Shown: piece by piece, positions 59,509 through 59,785 of the stretch
How positions within the stretch are numbered: the first letter of the stretch is position 1
Layout of the letters: the number at the start of each line of letters is the position of its first letter
Assembly (NCBI GenBank): GCA_028277745.1
Contig: JANQFR010000020.1
Location: 1-59,785, forward strand
From: Phycisphaeraceae bacterium
GTDB taxonomy: Bacteria; Planctomycetota; Phycisphaerae; Phycisphaerales; Phycisphaeraceae
Reading direction: 5' to 3'
DNA: 59,785 bases
Program-made: the position numbers and the translations under genes
The notes under the pieces: generated by a model
The model's input: only the letters and a program-made list of their open reading frames with translations
Databases searched by the model: none
What the model was told of the DNA's origin: nothing

Positions 59509-59785
59509 ATGCAAACCAACACCGATAAACAACTGGAGCGCTGCTTCGAACTGTTGGCCGACCGCGAGGGCGGTCCGCTGTCGGTCGAGGAGCAGGCCGA
59601 GTTGGACCGCTTGCTCGCGCTTCACCCCGAGGTGGACGCCGAGTCGATGGAGCGGGCGGCGGCGGCGGCGGCGCTGGCGATGGCCACGGACGAGATGACC
59701 CCCCTCCCGGCGGGCCTGCGCGACCGGCTGGAGACCGCCGCGGACCACGTGGCGGTCGGCGTGACCCCGGGCCACGACGAACGGA
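59509..59785 (+). CDS. Probable anti-sigma factor, N-terminal part (cut by window end)
   Basis: The start of an ORF following the ECF sigma gene by 18 bp, with GAGGG in front of ATG 59509. It reads MQTNTDKQLERCFELLADRE, then an Ala-rich acidic segment, as in Phycisphaerae anti-sigma proteins that pair with such sigma factors. No transmembrane segment is reached before the window ends. The C-terminus is missing. Confidence 0.7.
   Translation, partial: MQTNTDKQLERCFELLADREGGPLSVEEQAELDRLLALHPEVDAESMERAAAAAALAMATDEMTPLPAGLRDRLETAADHVAVGVTPGHDER

Overview
This ~60 kb window is a chromosomal segment of a bacterium that looks like a planctomycete, most probably class Phycisphaerae. The evidence is the high GC content, an H-X9-DG prepilin-type protein, a PEP-CTERM surface protein, several sulfatases and phytanoyl-CoA-dioxygenase-like enzymes with AraC regulators, ECF sigma/anti-sigma pairs, and many small intergenic hairpins. 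The taxonomic call is inferred from protein style; no rRNA gene is present.

Layout. 0-4 kb: transposase-like tail, PhyH oxygenase with a divergent AraC regulator, and acetolactate synthase (ilvB). 4-6.7 kb: lipoprotein and a decayed, low-GC stretch of small ORFs separated by repeats. 6.8-9.3 kb: cobalamin riboswitch, PEP-CTERM surface protein with a strong terminator, and a prepilin-like protein. 9.4-13 kb: nitronate monooxygenase-like enzyme, then an array of four small ORFs (53-aa membrane peptide, DUF4375, GNAT, secreted protein), each separated by ~110-nt imperfect palindromes with the hallmarks of integron attC sites. 13-16.5 kb: second PhyH, an ECF sigma/anti-sigma pair, metallophosphoesterase. 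16.9-20.4 kb: coiled-coil/lipoprotein operon, a TPR protein with two RNA-polymerase alpha-CTD modules, tRNA-Thr(TGT). 20.7-24.9 kb: accessory segment between two tRNA-Thr genes (large hypothetical, MFS transporter, two more cassette-like ORFs with attC-like repeats).

24.9-38.6 kb: SOUL protein, M16 protease, ClpP, coiled-coil protein, uronate isomerase, methyltransferases, beta-helix protein, Dus, FolC. 38.7-49.3 kb: SerS, TPR protein, HEAT-repeat lipoprotein, LeuD, thioredoxin-like protein, DksA-like protein with a histone-H1-like tail, LspA, C26 amidotransferase, threonine synthase. 49.4-58 kb: two sulfatases, an ABC-F ATPase, a sulfatase-like protein lacking the catalytic cysteine, and a second divergent AraC-PhyH pair. 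58.2-59.8 kb: fasciclin protein, second ECF sigma and the start of its probable anti-sigma factor.

How the genes work together. Sulfatases, PhyH oxygenases, AraC regulators, uronate isomerase and a pectinase-fold protein fit a heterotroph feeding on sulfated, uronate-containing polysaccharides. Branched-chain amino-acid and threonine genes are scattered singly rather than in operons. The most unusual content is the attC-like cassette array, which occurs in three patches with all copies in one orientation and with no integron integrase in the window.
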